From Rhyacichthys aspro (lineage: Eukaryota; Chordata; Actinopteri; Gobiiformes; Rhyacichthyidae): a stretch of DNA of 64,000 nt. Positions 9,871-20,098 of this stretch are shown here, one piece after another; the first letter of the stretch is position 1; the number at the start of each line of letters is the position of its first letter. The position numbers and the translations under genes are program-made. The notes beneath the pieces are model-generated. The model saw only the letters and a program-made list of their open reading frames with translations. It made no database searches and had not been told where the DNA came from. Location of the stretch: assembly GCA_036850595.1 (NCBI GenBank), contig CM072160.1:18021906-18085905 (forward strand), written 5' to 3'.

Positions 9871-12800
9871 TGCACACTTCTGACTTTGATTTATAACCCT
9901 CACTCATCTTCACTGTATGATACTTTGTTAATACACAAAGATATTAGACATTACTTGTGTTCACACATCACACATTTGTGCTCTGATCACACCAAATCAG
10001 TTGTGTTCAGCCACATTCAAGGTCAATGTGAGCACTGTCCATCTTCTGGTCTCGACTGATAATTGTGACAAGACTAGTGTTCCATGTGTAAGTATTTAAA
10101 GTGTCAATTATGGCCCAGATGTCAACTAATATTGATCTCCTTTGGCAAAACCGGCTGTAAATCAAAGTAAAGCACACTAAATGGTAAAAGTAAGGACTTC
10201 TAAAGACCTAAAACTGTCAGTGTATAAAAAGCCTGTCATTGTTCCAGGTAAATATGATCAGATCTTCTTTGAGCTGTTCCCTTCAGGAGTCACCACAGCA
10301 AATCATCTGCCTTCATCTCTCCTTTTCCTTTGCATCCTCTTCTCTTAAACTACCTTCATGTCTCCTTCACTCCATCCAGAAACCTCCTCTTTGGTCTTCC
10401 TTCTCTTCCCTGGCAGCTCTAACTTCAGCATTTCTCCTCTGAACATGTCCAAACTATCATCTCAGTCTGACCTGAACTGTCCCTCTGATGTACTCATTCA
10501 TGATCCTGTCCATCCTGAGGTTAAAGATGATCATATAGTATCGGTAAATACTTGTAAAAGGCAAATAGTATCTTACTAATGCCTTAAAACAAAACAAAAA
10601 TGGAGAGTAGGTGTTTAAAGATCTAATAAGCTGTTTTTTGTGAAGCAACTGTCTAGTTTTGTGTATTTCGTCAGTTCCCCTCTCTGTTTACATGGCAGGG
10701 ATGGTTTTCAGTGTGAAGCTTTCAGCCAATCACAGTTCACGGACAGCAGATGAATACAATAACACTATATGAGAGCAGGCAGTTCACTACATGAAAAGAT
10801 GGCATATACTTCATTGGCTTTCACAACAACTCCTTTATAGCTATAAAAAGTTATATATAAAAAAAAAGAACTATACAAGTGATTAACAGCTAATTACAGT
10901 ACACAAGTTTTAAGCTACATTCTTTTTTACCATAAATTTGACCTGATTAGATTTTTATATTGATAAATTCTGTCAAAAGTTTATTGTTCATCTGTTTTCA
11001 TCACTTTTATTGCCCCGTATAACATTTTTAGTGGCTGTTTTCGTTCTTCTTCTTGCCTATACTGCGGCAGAAAAATTCTTAAATTTATGACAGAGACTAG
11101 ATAGTGTTTGTTTCTTATAACGGCAGGAAACAGCAAGTCATTCCTGTCACCAGCATCAAGCACCCCTCTAGGACCAGACTCACAAATGAGCACTCCCTCA
11201 GGTTTGGATTATGTGAGTGTGTGTTCGGTTTTCATCAACAGATGGCGCTGTGCAGTCACTAAATTAAGTCATTTCTTGCAAATGAGGAGTGAGCGCTGTG
11301 GTTGAACTATTTGCGACGACCCGAAGAGAGACATCAAGGGCAGCTGTGCAGTCTGTTCCTCTGACTGACCGAGAGAGTGAGAGTGTGCCATTTGCAGGAG
11401 CTCACCACCAGGACACGGTGAATTATTCATGCCAACACTGACACTGGGACCGGGATCAGGTTTACACTGTCAGACTGATTCCTGCAGCGCCAGAGAATGT
11501 GGATGAAGCAGCGGGGCCGGCAGGAAACGGCACCGAGCATATTTGTATAATCACACATAAACACGTCACACACTGAGGAAATGATGCCAACAATTTCAAA
11601 CTCTCAACGTACATTTTTCTTGTCCATTTGCAGGCGACATAGAAGGTATGCATGTCTTTGTGTTTTATATAAAAGACTGACAAGACCTCGTATCTGAACC
11701 AACTCAGTACAACCTGACACTGTATTGTGAATTCATTGGTAGGTAAAAAAAAACAAACAAAAAAAAAACACCTTGCAGCACCACTCTTCTTTTCTCTCTG
11801 CATCATTATTGTTGCACAATGAAAAAGACTGTGCATGCCCAACTTGGCAACAAACACAGCAGTAGCTCCTATTCATTTATATAAGCACACTAGTTATTTT
11901 CAACTGTTGGAGCTAGAGCTACAAACACTAAATTAGACACTAGAGAAAAAGACGATTGCTGGTCAATATTTAACTGGTGGACCCAATGTTTACTCAGATA
12001 TTTACACTATACAAACTTTTTTTCTTCAGCCTTTTACCTGACGCATTAGTTGACTTAATATACTTAATATTTGTGTAGTGTTGCCTTAATGTTTTGCATC
12101 AGCATTACCAATGTGTCTGCAAACCTTTAGGCAGATCTCACATAAACGTGGTCTGCAATACTGATATACAAGGTTTAGATGGTAAATTTGTTGTAATAAG
12201 TTTGTTACTCAGGTCCAGCAGCGTTGGGAAGGGGTGTGAACATTTGATGTGTTGGATGAGATGGATCCTTCATGATGGAGGTTGATGATGTTTAATGTCC
12301 TCCAGAGAAGAGAAGCTGCAGCTGGTAATTTTTTTTTTTTTAACGACTCTATAGAGAACCTTCCTGTCAGCAGCCGAGCAGTTCTCATACCACGCGGTGA
12401 TATTCTACAACACACCTATAAAAATGTGAGAGTCCTGAGTCCAGAAGTACAAGTGTTGGTGGGCCTTTTTTAATAATACTAATAATACATACTAATAAAA
12501 CATATACGTAAATAACGCTTGCTGTGTTGGCAGTCCATGTGACGTTATTTGAGATGTGCTCACCCATAATTGTGTCTCATGGATTTTTTAGCATACATAA
12601 AAATATTATTTTTGTGTTGATTTCATTCTCGTTCATTAACCTTCACATACATTTCACTTTAAAAGAAAATTCACCAAAAAATATTACTCAATGTCATGAA
12701 AACTGCACATTAGACAGAAGAATTAATATGAACATTATTTCTTCATTGCTTTATTGACCCCTAATTGTTAAGAAAATGTGAATGTGACATGAACAGTGAC

Positions 12801-14181
12801 ATGTCATAGTTACAACTGTGTGTGAATTATATTTAGTTTTTATTATAGTGACTTTGTTTTTCCTTGATGCTTCAGTCTTCTATATTTGTCTTCAGAAGAC
12901 ATTCGGACAAAATGGCAGCACCCTATAGTGGACCAATGAGCAATTCCATACACCTCCTCCTTGTCAACCCACACCTCCATCAAGACTCACTCTTAATGCT
13001 TCCAAGAAAGTGGTCACTCCAGAGGTGAGATTTACAACCTGTGAGACAATAATTGCTTTTTTTTTTTCCCAGGTATGTGTGCTGGCCTGGCTGCTGTGTG
13101 GAGCTATAATGAAGATAGATGGCCCACCTACACACTCAGAATACTTTACCCCAGTGCAGTTGCCCTCATACATTAAAAGTAGCAGGATTGGAGTGCGAGT
13201 GTGTGACCTCCCTTCCCGACTGTGAGCCATTATCGCTCAAAGGAAAGTGTGAGATGAGAGCGAGGAGTAGGAGGAGGTGGCTTCAAATGTAATAAGACCG
13301 TATGATTGCTAATTTATTGCGGAAGTCCCCGACTCCTAACGCCGGAGTTTTATCTTTGGACGGTGTGCCTCCGGGGGATAGCATAGCGTGACGTTGGTTG
13401 TCAGTGAGTTAGGAATAGAGCGGTGTTTTCCCAACTGGCTTTGGTAATGAGGCGCCTGAAGACTCGGCAGGAGACAGGGGGGCAATTTAAAGTGCATGAA
13501 ACGGAAGGCCTTTTCCCCCGGAGTTCACACAACACTCCCCCAATCAGCCTGAGCCTCGCCTCTCGCTGTGCGGCCTCGGCTGCCCCTCCGTATCCCTGAC
13601 TCTGTGGTGCTCTTTAACTGTCTTTCGCACACATGATTTTTCACTTCTCTCACTTTGTCCGCTCTCTCCTCGCCGTTCTTTGACTCGATCGATCCCTGCT
13701 GCTCTGTCCTCGTGTTCAGGGGAAGACTCGAGGAGCACAGGATGTTTCTGACAAGAAAATTGTTTCCCTTGAGTGTCGAGTGTCAAATCGGGGAAAAATT
13801 GATGGCCGTGCTACAGCTAACCTCAAAATCTGCCCTATATTAAGTTTTTTTTAAGCAAAGCGTCCTTGAACAAATTCAGTTTCATACAATGATCTGTTTA
13901 AATCAGTAATAACCTCAAACATCAGTGAAGATCCTCTGGAGTTCATGAATGCAACTTGATTTTAGTGCTCAACATGAGAAATCATATCTTTTGCCTCCAT
14001 TTTCAACAAGAAACTTATTCAGGGTGATATTTAGATAAATGATTGCATGGTTTTATACATTAGCAGATCATTAACACAGGAGTTTAAGACCTGGATCATT
14101 TTTTTTTACAAATAGTAGATTACCACTCTATCCATTTGCCTTCTCTCATGTCAGTGTGTCTCAAATGGTTCTCCTATAACA
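9871..14181. other. Intergenic region between dscam and the provirus; no gene seen
   Basis: Open frames are short and look random. No exon with splice sites and conserved protein words was found, and no RNA gene was recognised. A G+C-richer, unique-looking segment at about 13250-13580 stands out from the A+T-rich surroundings but has no coding signal. Confidence 0.6.
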
Positions 14182-14651
14182 CAGGTGTGAAACATGCAGC
14201 CCGGGGGCCAAAACCGGCCTGCCAGAGGCCACAATCCGGCCTGTGGAAGGATTTTTACAAAATTGAGAAAATGACTTTTTAAATTAAAGTACCGCTATAC
14301 CTAATTTGTCCACTGGGGGTTGCACTGTTTTAGTTTGAGTAGAAAATAACACAACACTGAGAGCCAGAACTGAACAGAACAGAAGATAGCAACAATTCAA
14401 TGACTCTTTTGCTGTAAAAATAAACCACTGTGACACCCTTGTTACCCGAAATAGCATTAGCATCAAAGCCATATTGTAAGGGGGAGTTTAGCAACATTTT
14501 TGTTTTGGTTTGGAGAACACTGACATTATAATTGTACTTGTGCATATTTGTCACTATTTATTGGTTATTATGCTATGATTTTACTGGTTTGGCCCACTTC
14601 AGATCAAATGGGACTGTTTGTGGGCCCTGAGCTAAAATAAGTTTGACACCT
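14182..14651. repeat. hAT-like non-autonomous DNA element
   Basis: The left end CAGGTGTGAAACATG and the right end GTTTGACACCT form imperfect inverted termini. Both are followed inward by GGCC-rich text (near 14200-14240 and 14590-14625). Elements of this look, with CCCGGGGGCCAAAA and GGCCC blocks, are common in teleost genomes. There is no transposase frame. The provirus inserted six to ten bases beyond its right end. Confidence 0.65.
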
Positions 14652-14656
14652 CTATC

Positions 14657-14661
14657 GTATC
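14657..14661. repeat. Target-site duplication of the provirus, left copy
   Basis: GTATC lies directly before the LTR and matches GTATC at 29098-29102. A 5-bp duplication is within the 4-6 bp range made by retroviral integrases. Confidence 0.93.
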
Positions 14662-15979
14662 TGTAGCGAGCGGCGAAGGTTCCAGAATGGTCTCGCTTGT
14701 ATCACTATTTAGTACACCTTATTACTCTGTTTTTTATTCTATCAGTGTCTATAAGTTAGTACAGCCTTCACCTCTCTGAGGGGGATCTGATGGTAATATA
14801 GGCAGATTTATTATTCTCTTAAAGAGTTCCCTTTTCTTCACTTTCTTAATTCAAGAACCTGGTTCCTAAATTATTACTTTCTGCTATTATTAACCCTTTT
14901 TATTTTTAATTAGGAGCTGGTTATTACCACAGTGTTCCAACCTATTTTATACTGACTTGACCAGGGCCCAATGATTTCCCCTTGTGTATTCACAGGTTCA
15001 GCGTCACGGTCACTCACCTGATGATGATTTATCGTGGGCTGCTGTTCCAGGCCTCTGCGTCAACTTGTAGACCAGTGACTCTCTCAACTGGGAGCTGAGT
15101 CAGGGCTCGCTGGCAGATTCTCACAAACACTCAGACGAACAAATATGTTCTTTTCAACCTTGGAAATAAAGTTCTTTTATTTCCGCTGGTTTGTTTTTAT
15201 TTAAGACAAGACAGACAAACAATAAAACACGACAATACTACAGATGGGGTCTCACTCCTGTCGACTTTATGGCTAGTGCTTATAGACCTGAAGTCGTGGC
15301 TAGCGCAGTCGTTAAGGCAGCGTATTCCCTTGTAAAGTTTGTCACTTTACTCAGGAACCCAGTCTTGTAGTTTTATTTTTTTTTTTTTTTCTAATATTCC
15401 CAGAGGGGCCACGATCACCAATATAAGGCAACGGGATAAGACCTAGCTCAAAGATTGCTCAATGAGAAGGCACTGCTGAATTTGAGCAGCACATATTTAT
15501 ACAGCAAGACCGGAAGACCTGAGAGTGTGACAGACTCCTTACATGGGCAACAGGAAACTGTTGCGGTGCGAGTGCGACAAACTCTGTATAAGGGCAACAG
15601 GAAACTGTTGCAGTAAGTTCACTTAACAACATGAGCACTTTCACAAATGATAAAGAATAAAAGAAAAAGTGATAAAATAAAGATACCTGGTTTATACAGT
15701 ATCATCTCGAACAGCAAAAGAAATGTCATTACATCCATTCACAAAATTTGTCAGTTCACAGAGTTTGACAGTATACCATTACAGGTTATGACAATGTACT
15801 GAGTTACACATAATTATATATGAAAAACAGTTACTGAAAACAACAACACGCAAATGCAAATAGATATATAAGTACTTATTCCTTAATAATAACAATAATA
15901 ATAATAGCTGAATAGCATGTGAGTATATAGACCTATTTTGATTATAAATGCTTTTTCAATGTTGTCACATCCTACTACA
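14662..15979 (-). repeat. 3' LTR (1318 bp)
   Basis: It ends in TG...CA on both strands (plus-strand start TGTAGCGAGC, end CCTACTACA) and is almost identical to 27783-29097. In provirus orientation the first base is 15979. It contains the same TATA box and AATAAA candidates as the 5' LTR. Confidence 0.97.
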
Positions 15980-15988
15980 CCCTCCCTT
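15980..15988 (-). promoter_or_regulatory. Polypurine tract
   Basis: The minus-strand AAGGGAGGG lies directly upstream of the 3' LTR. It is the expected primer for plus-strand DNA synthesis. It is short but perfectly placed. Confidence 0.85.
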
Positions 15989-16018
15989 GACAACTTTGAA
16001 AAGGTACAAGTTTTACTT

Positions 16019-16729
16019 CTAAGGGCAAAGTTCTATTGCCACTGCGTTTCTGCAATAACGACCAGTACTTCTATGGCATTTGCCACATGAGCATTCAACA
16101 TAAATGACAGGCGAGCGATAATTCCATACAACAGTTACTGCTGAATAAAAACAGTTATAGTACTCAGGAAACTGAAAAGTTTTTACACAACCTCTGATGT
16201 GGGGAAGATTACATTGAGATGGGGTTCCATGCGATGTAAAGATTACTTTCATGGGGTATTTAAATCTTTTTTCTAATACATACATCACACCTCCTAATGG
16301 TTCTATATTATTTTTCCATATTCTTAATCCATTTGATAATTTTATTTCCGTGAGTGTGCACGTAATAGAGCTCCAACCACAGTCTTTCAAAGGAGAGCAG
16401 GTCCTCCCAGATCTAGTATCAGGATTAGTCCAACAAGCTATTAAGGTCAAATGCAGTGTCAGGGTCAAAGGGGGACAATGGACCTCCCAACAGATCCTCC
16501 CATAGGAGTCCGTCAGAAAGGTCGAGATTTGTGTTAAATTCCCAATCTGGCTCTTCGGGGTCATCGGGAAGAGGAGCTTCCTCAATAGTGGAAGAGATTG
16601 ATGTGTCAGAGCTGTCTGGGGGTTCTCCATGTGTCCCATCCAGAGGCTTTGTTGATATACTGCACGGACCTGGGACAGAAGGGGCCGATGATGGCGCTGG
16701 TTCTTTGATTTTTCTGGTTTTGTTGTCAT
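16019..16729 (-). CDS. Retroviral 3' accessory ORF, Cys-rich, overlapping the transactivator-like ORF
   Basis: It encodes 236 residues from an ATG at 16729. The stop lies about 30 bp before the polypurine tract. The first 305 nt overlap the transactivator-like ORF in another frame. The second half is rich in Cys and aromatic residues and ends with a cluster containing CSCGKC and YCRN. There is no hydrophobic anchor or signal peptide. I do not recognise a family. Its place and overlap match bel2 of foamy viruses, whose product Bet is made from a spliced mRNA joining tas and bel2. No sequence similarity is claimed. The N-terminal third may be only a shadow of the overlapping gene, with the true coding part entered by splicing. 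Confidence 0.55.
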   Translation of the reverse strand: MTTKPEKSKNQRHHRPLLSQVRAVYQQSLWMGHMENPQTALTHQSLPLLRKLLFPMTPKSQIGNLTQISTFLTDSYGRICWEVHCPPLTLTLHLTLIACWTNPDTRSGRTCSPLKDCGWSSITCTLTEIKLSNGLRIWKNNIEPLGGVMYVLEKRFKYPMKVIFTSHGTPSQCNLPHIRGCVKTFQFPEYYNCFYSAVTVVWNYRSPVIYVECSCGKCHRSTGRYCRNAVAIELCP

Positions 16730-17141
16730 CCTGCTCAGCCCAGGTCCGCGTTTTCCTCAACACACTGGTTCTCCCCACCAGATAAGAGAATGGTGCCCCG
16801 TTATCACTCAATCCTTCTACTAACTGCACTCGACCACAACACGGTATCTGAAAAGTCCTGGTTGAGCAGCCTCTCCGCTCTCCTTGAGATTGGTAGCTGG
16901 AAAGTTGATTTATTGCCGACAGTCGTGAAATCAGTTGTTCCCTGAGTACTTTTTCTTTTTGAGTATCTATAGCATAAAGACTTTGACGACTCCCCGGGCT
17001 GCACCGGACTATCTGGCCATGAGATCCCCTTCGCAGATCCCACGAGGTCAGTGGTTTGATATGCCCATAAGACCCCCTAATCCAGAACACAGGGTGTCGT
17101 TGCAAAGTCTGTAAGCAGAAGCAAATTTGTGTACTGGTCAT
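16425..17141 (-). CDS. Retroviral transactivator-like ORF with acidic activation domain
   Basis: It encodes 238 residues from an ATG at 17141. The first 130 residues are basic and contain scattered Cys and His, as in a DNA- or RNA-binding part. Residues about 187-238 are strongly acidic with regularly spaced hydrophobics: DWEFNTNLDLSD, LLWEDLL, and a final DPDTAFDLNSLLD. That is the composition of a strong transcription activation domain of the VP16 or foamy Tas kind. Its position between the env/membrane ORFs and the 3' LTR is that of tas in spumaviruses. I infer a nuclear activator of the LTR. It has no recognisable homologue by eye. It is probably expressed from a multiply spliced mRNA. 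A segment just upstream (17163-17435) is open in the same frame. Confidence 0.65.
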   Translation of the reverse strand: MTSTQICFCLQTLQRHPVFWIRGSYGHIKPLTSWDLRRGSHGQIVRCSPGSRQSLYAIDTQKEKVLREQLISRLSAINQLSSYQSQGERRGCSTRTFQIPCCGRVQLVEGLSDNGAPFSYLVGRTSVLRKTRTWAEQDDNKTRKIKEPAPSSAPSVPGPCSISTKPLDGTHGEPPDSSDTSISSTIEEAPLPDDPEEPDWEFNTNLDLSDGLLWEDLLGGPLSPFDPDTAFDLNSLLD

Positions 17142-17162
17142 TTTAATTCCTTTTTGGGTGAA

Positions 17163-17435
17163 TTAATCCCGGTCATCATGGCGCCTCTTCCTGGAGTGAG
17201 GAGCCAGTTGCATCACCGTGGTGGTTAGGGTCCCGTTCGGAGTACTCCGGGGGATTACCTCCATTTTCACCAGACCATCCTGGAAGAACAGATCCAATTT
17301 CTGGATCGTCCCTACCAGAGGGTCTAGTTTGCCCCGACGAACAGCTTGGCTCAAAGAGACAGGCCCGTGTTCTGAAAGAATGTAAACGTCCCCGTCCCCA
17401 TGACTGACCCCGGGAGCCAGCACCCTTTCCTACAA
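17163..17435 (-). CDS. Open segment following the membrane ORF, probable displaced tail
   Basis: It is open from after a TAG at 17438-17436 to a stop at 17165-17163. There is no ATG near its front; the first in-frame codon of interest is GTG at 17423. The translation looks protein-like, with a hydrophilic stretch, LVGTIQKLDLFFQDGLVKMEV, and a basic end SRKRRHDDRD. It overlaps the last 86 codons of the membrane ORF in another frame. Either it is the true cytoplasmic tail of that protein, displaced by one base, or it is an exon reached by splicing. It lies 22 nt before the transactivator-like ORF. Confidence 0.45.
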
Positions 17436-17961
17436 TGTAATAAGCATAACAAAGTAATATTATGTTAAGATCCATTTTGAGAAGCAAACAACACAAGCAG
17501 GCCAGAAAGACCAGGAGGAACTCCAAGGCCAGACGTTTTACTATCTGATTCCCCCATCCCCCTGGTATTTCAGAGAGTATGCATACAATAAACACAAGCA
17601 TTGTAGTTCCATTAGTAATTATGCCGTACAGAGAATGTTGGACAACTAACATTTCTACCAGGGTATTGAATTGCCAGCACAAGAAACAGATTAAACCGAC
17701 CCAAGGCCACATCTTGCACACCCTGGCCATTCCTATGATCAGCATTATGAAGCTGACTGTAACCCTGTTAAGTTGGCAGAGTATACAGATCATTACAGTT
17801 AAACTATATGCTGAGCAGCCTATCACTTTATCCAATATATTTGGGCTGTGTGCTAAAAGCAGACAGGCCATTTGACATAGGACCATAAGAAATTGGTTCA
17901 AAGTCATATTTACCGAGTCGGTAGCCATGTCTCTGGCGTCAGTGCTATTATTGCTTGCCAT
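17176..17961 (-). CDS. Retroviral multi-pass membrane accessory protein
   Basis: The frame is open to 18054, but the first ATG is at 17961 (residue 1 reading MASNNSTD), giving about 261 residues; a second ATG follows 11 codons later. After a short polar N terminus with NST and NMT glycosylation sites come about six hydrophobic segments. Examples are FLMVLCQMACLLL, VTVSFIMLIIGMA, WVGLICFLCW, TTMLVFIVCIL, EFLLVFLACLCCLLL and IILLCYAYYIV. The segments are very rich in Cys and Leu. The C-terminal 85 residues are polar and may be read in the wrong frame (see 17163-17435). The ORF opens next to the env stop at 18078. I know of no retroviral gene of this type. A viroporin, transporter mimic or receptor mimic are possibilities only. 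Confidence 0.65.
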   Translation of the reverse strand: MASNNSTDARDMATDSVNMTLNQFLMVLCQMACLLLAHSPNILDKVIGCSAYSLTVMICILCQLNRVTVSFIMLIIGMARVCKMWPWVGLICFLCWQFNTLVEMLVVQHSLYGIITNGTTMLVFIVCILSEIPGGWGNQIVKRLALEFLLVFLACLCCLLLKMDLNIILLCYAYYIVGKGAGSRGQSWGRGRLHSFRTRACLFEPSCSSGQTRPSGRDDPEIGSVLPGWSGENGGNPPEYSERDPNHHGDATGSSLQEEAP

Positions 17962-18077
17962 TGTTCTGAAGGGTTCTTGCTCTAAGAATGCAGGTCTCTT
18001 GGTTGGAAAAGGTATGAGGGATTTAGAGTGTGTACAGCTGATATTTATCTTCACCTGGTATGAGGTTCAACCACGGG

Positions 18078-18620
18078 TCACTTCCTGCCGCGAGCAGGGG
18101 TTCGCCGCGACGGCTTCCGTTGTGGTTTTTCGTCAGCCAGACGCGTGGCTGCACAGACGCGTCTACAGAGGGCTTTTAACCCCACTTTCAAGCATGTGAA
18201 AGTAATAACAACACAAAGCAGAAACACTGCTAACCCGATAAGAACATTCTTTATCCATCCCCAAATTGAATTCCAAAAGGAGACAATTCCTTTTCCAGCA
18301 GCCACTGCCGTATTCACAATGTCTTTTCCAAGCTTCTCAAAAGCATCTTTTGTTTGTCCTCCAAGCATGGTAAAACCTCTTCCAACCTGTTCCCAAAACG
18401 GCGTTATGTGCCCCAGACAGTAAACTTCAAGGTTGGTTTTTGATGAATTAGCGCCCCATATTTTGTTATTTCTCATCGGTTTCATTGCTTCTGAGTTTAT
18501 TTCAGTTCTGTAGGCTATATGTTCGTTATTTTTACTCAGGACTACTTTGGCATTTACATTCACGCACTGCAGGAGGTTCTTAAAATTGATTACCCCTGCC
18601 TTCCACCAGCCAGAGGTGTA
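18078..18620 (-). CDS. env: Env, membrane-anchored C-terminal part (TM subunit)
   Basis: It is open in frame from at least 18620. The first start-like codon is GTG at 18563, so it is not an independent gene. It carries CVNVN, an amphipathic helix with aromatic residues (ITPFWEQVGRG, GIVSFWNSIWGWI), and a transmembrane helix at about residues 105-128 of the segment (IKNVLIGLAVFLLCVVITF). It ends in a 30-residue tail very rich in Arg and Lys. It continues the SU-containing frame (18590-20098) with a one-base offset in their overlap near 18590-18620. It is the fusion/anchor end of the envelope glycoprotein. Confidence 0.8.
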   Translation of the reverse strand, partial: YTSGWWKAGVINFKNLLQCVNVNAKVVLSKNNEHIAYRTEINSEAMKPMRNNKIWGANSSKTNLEVYCLGHITPFWEQVGRGFTMLGGQTKDAFEKLGKDIVNTAVAAGKGIVSFWNSIWGWIKNVLIGLAVFLLCVVITFTCLKVGLKALCRRVCAATRLADEKPQRKPSRRTPARGRK

Positions 18621-20098
18621 AAATTTTCCGAATGACTCTCTATGGTCAGGGCGGGCATATTGTTTTCTATCACTAAGGTCTGGTCTTTAGCAGTGTATTG
18701 GGCTCGATATGTAAGAGCGTCCACTGACGAGCCGTCTACTGGGGATACAAAAATCCTATCCCTGATGCTCCGTATACGGTAGTGCAACAATTTGTTTTCC
18801 CTGCCTGCCCATACATAAGTAATTTGCTGGTTGTCACGATTCACATAAGAGCCAGATCGAGTTAGATAAAAATCCCAACTTGGTTTCATTTCAAATTTAA
18901 AATGAGTGCCATTAAAAATGACCCAAGGCATAAGCAGGTAATCACTAGACAGGTCCCCTTTGTATCTTTTGGAGATCGTCATTGCTTCTAGTTGGGCCAA
19001 AATAAACAGCTGCATTAGCCGTGTTGAGGAGTTTGTGGTGGCCTCTAGTTTTTTGCAATTCAGGCCATGACAGGGACAGGACGCATTGTTTGGTATGCGA
19101 GAGTGGATTTGATTTTGCCATCCTGACTCAAATATATTGGTGCATTGAGCCAGTGAAAAGCTATCATCTCCAAAATGTCTAGTGATGTTGGGATGCAAGA
19201 AGTTTGGGAGTATCCAGCTGACATAAGTGACATCCGAGTTTCTCCAGCCGCACGTGCCATTGTATACTGCTATCAATTCTTTGGTTATTGGGGAGGAATT
19301 GAGTTGTGATGTCACATTATCCCATGACAGATGTCCCCTAAAAATTGTGAATGGCACCGTAACTAGTTGGGAGGTATTGGGATAGGAGGGTGGCTTGGGA
19401 AGATCCCAATCACATCCTCCATTCCCTGTGTGGCGCCGCCTATGGCGCCTCTGCTGGAGTCTAGTACTATTTTTCCATATTATAGTAGCGTTCGTCACCT
19501 GGGCTGTAGAATTTAATGCGGCTTCACCCAACACCCAGGACTCGTTGGTGTCGTTCGGGGCCGTTTTATTGGTACAATTAGTCGTTATTTTCTCTATACG
19601 TGCTCTCGAGACTTGTCCTACTACTATTACTCCAACTCGCATGCACGTCTCTGTCCTGTCTTCACGCCTCCTGGAGCAAAATGCCCATCCAGCTACTTTC
19701 CCTTCTCTGATTTCCGCGCTTTGTAGAACACATTTTTCAGATACTGTAGCACTGGAATTCCCTATTCCTATTTCCTTCATTACTTTTACCCAGGTGGTCT
19801 GATTGGAACATCCTTCAATGTTAGTTGTATTAGGAGTGTATCCGGATGCATTTAGATGTATTTGCGTCCACCGACGTTGATAGTTTGTCACATTCCCAGC
19901 CTGATCTCCCAGATCATCGAAGCATGGGTAGGGGAATTCCCTGTATTCTAGACTTATCTCAGTAAAGTTTCTTATAGTCCACTCTTGTCTCCACTCATAC
20001 CTATTGCTTTTTCCATCTCTCCTCCGAGATATGCCGTTACTATAACCACCCACACAGCGGACAGGACGATTAGTCCAAATAGTATTGCCTTTTTCCAC
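18590..20098 (-). CDS. env: Env ectodomain (surface part and start of TM), no own start codon
   Basis: About 500 codons. The first start-like codon is GTG at 20098, and the frame is entered from the leader ORF (19972-20268) across a one-base offset. The ectodomain has about 20 N-X-S/T sites and many paired cysteines. A basic cluster RRHRRR at residues 217-222 is a plausible furin cleavage site. CPCHGLNC is a compact Cys motif further on. The protein is cut short at 18590 by a stop, with clear continuation in the next frame. It should bind a host receptor and carry the fusion machinery. I cannot place it in a known Env family. Confidence 0.8.
   Translation of the reverse strand: MEKGNTIWTNRPVRCVGGYSNGISRRRDGKSNRYEWRQEWTIRNFTEISLEYREFPYPCFDDLGDQAGNVTNYQRRWTQIHLNASGYTPNTTNIEGCSNQTTWVKVMKEIGIGNSSATVSEKCVLQSAEIREGKVAGWAFCSRRREDRTETCMRVGVIVVGQVSRARIEKITTNCTNKTAPNDTNESWVLGEAALNSTAQVTNATIIWKNSTRLQQRRHRRRHTGNGGCDWDLPKPPSYPNTSQLVTVPFTIFRGHLSWDNVTSQLNSSPITKELIAVYNGTCGWRNSDVTYVSWILPNFLHPNITRHFGDDSFSLAQCTNIFESGWQNQIHSRIPNNASCPCHGLNCKKLEATTNSSTRLMQLFILAQLEAMTISKRYKGDLSSDYLLMPWVIFNGTHFKFEMKPSWDFYLTRSGSYVNRDNQQITYVWAGRENKLLHYRIRSIRDRIFVSPVDGSSVDALTYRAQYTAKDQTLVIENNMPALTIESHSENFTPLAGGRQG

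Noticed and set aside
15290..15335. tRNA-like text in the LTR (TGGCTAGCGCAGTCG with a following stem), plus strand, repeated at 28408-28453
   Set aside because: Only the 5' half resembles a tRNA with an A box. No B box or closing acceptor follows, and it is antisense to the provirus. Probably chance.
15459..15644. 61-codon open frame inside both LTRs
   Set aside because: It is present only because both LTRs are identical. It overlaps the promoter region and has no motif.
19395..19802. Plus-strand open frame opposite env
   Set aside because: Antisense shadow of the glycoprotein frame, with no independent support.
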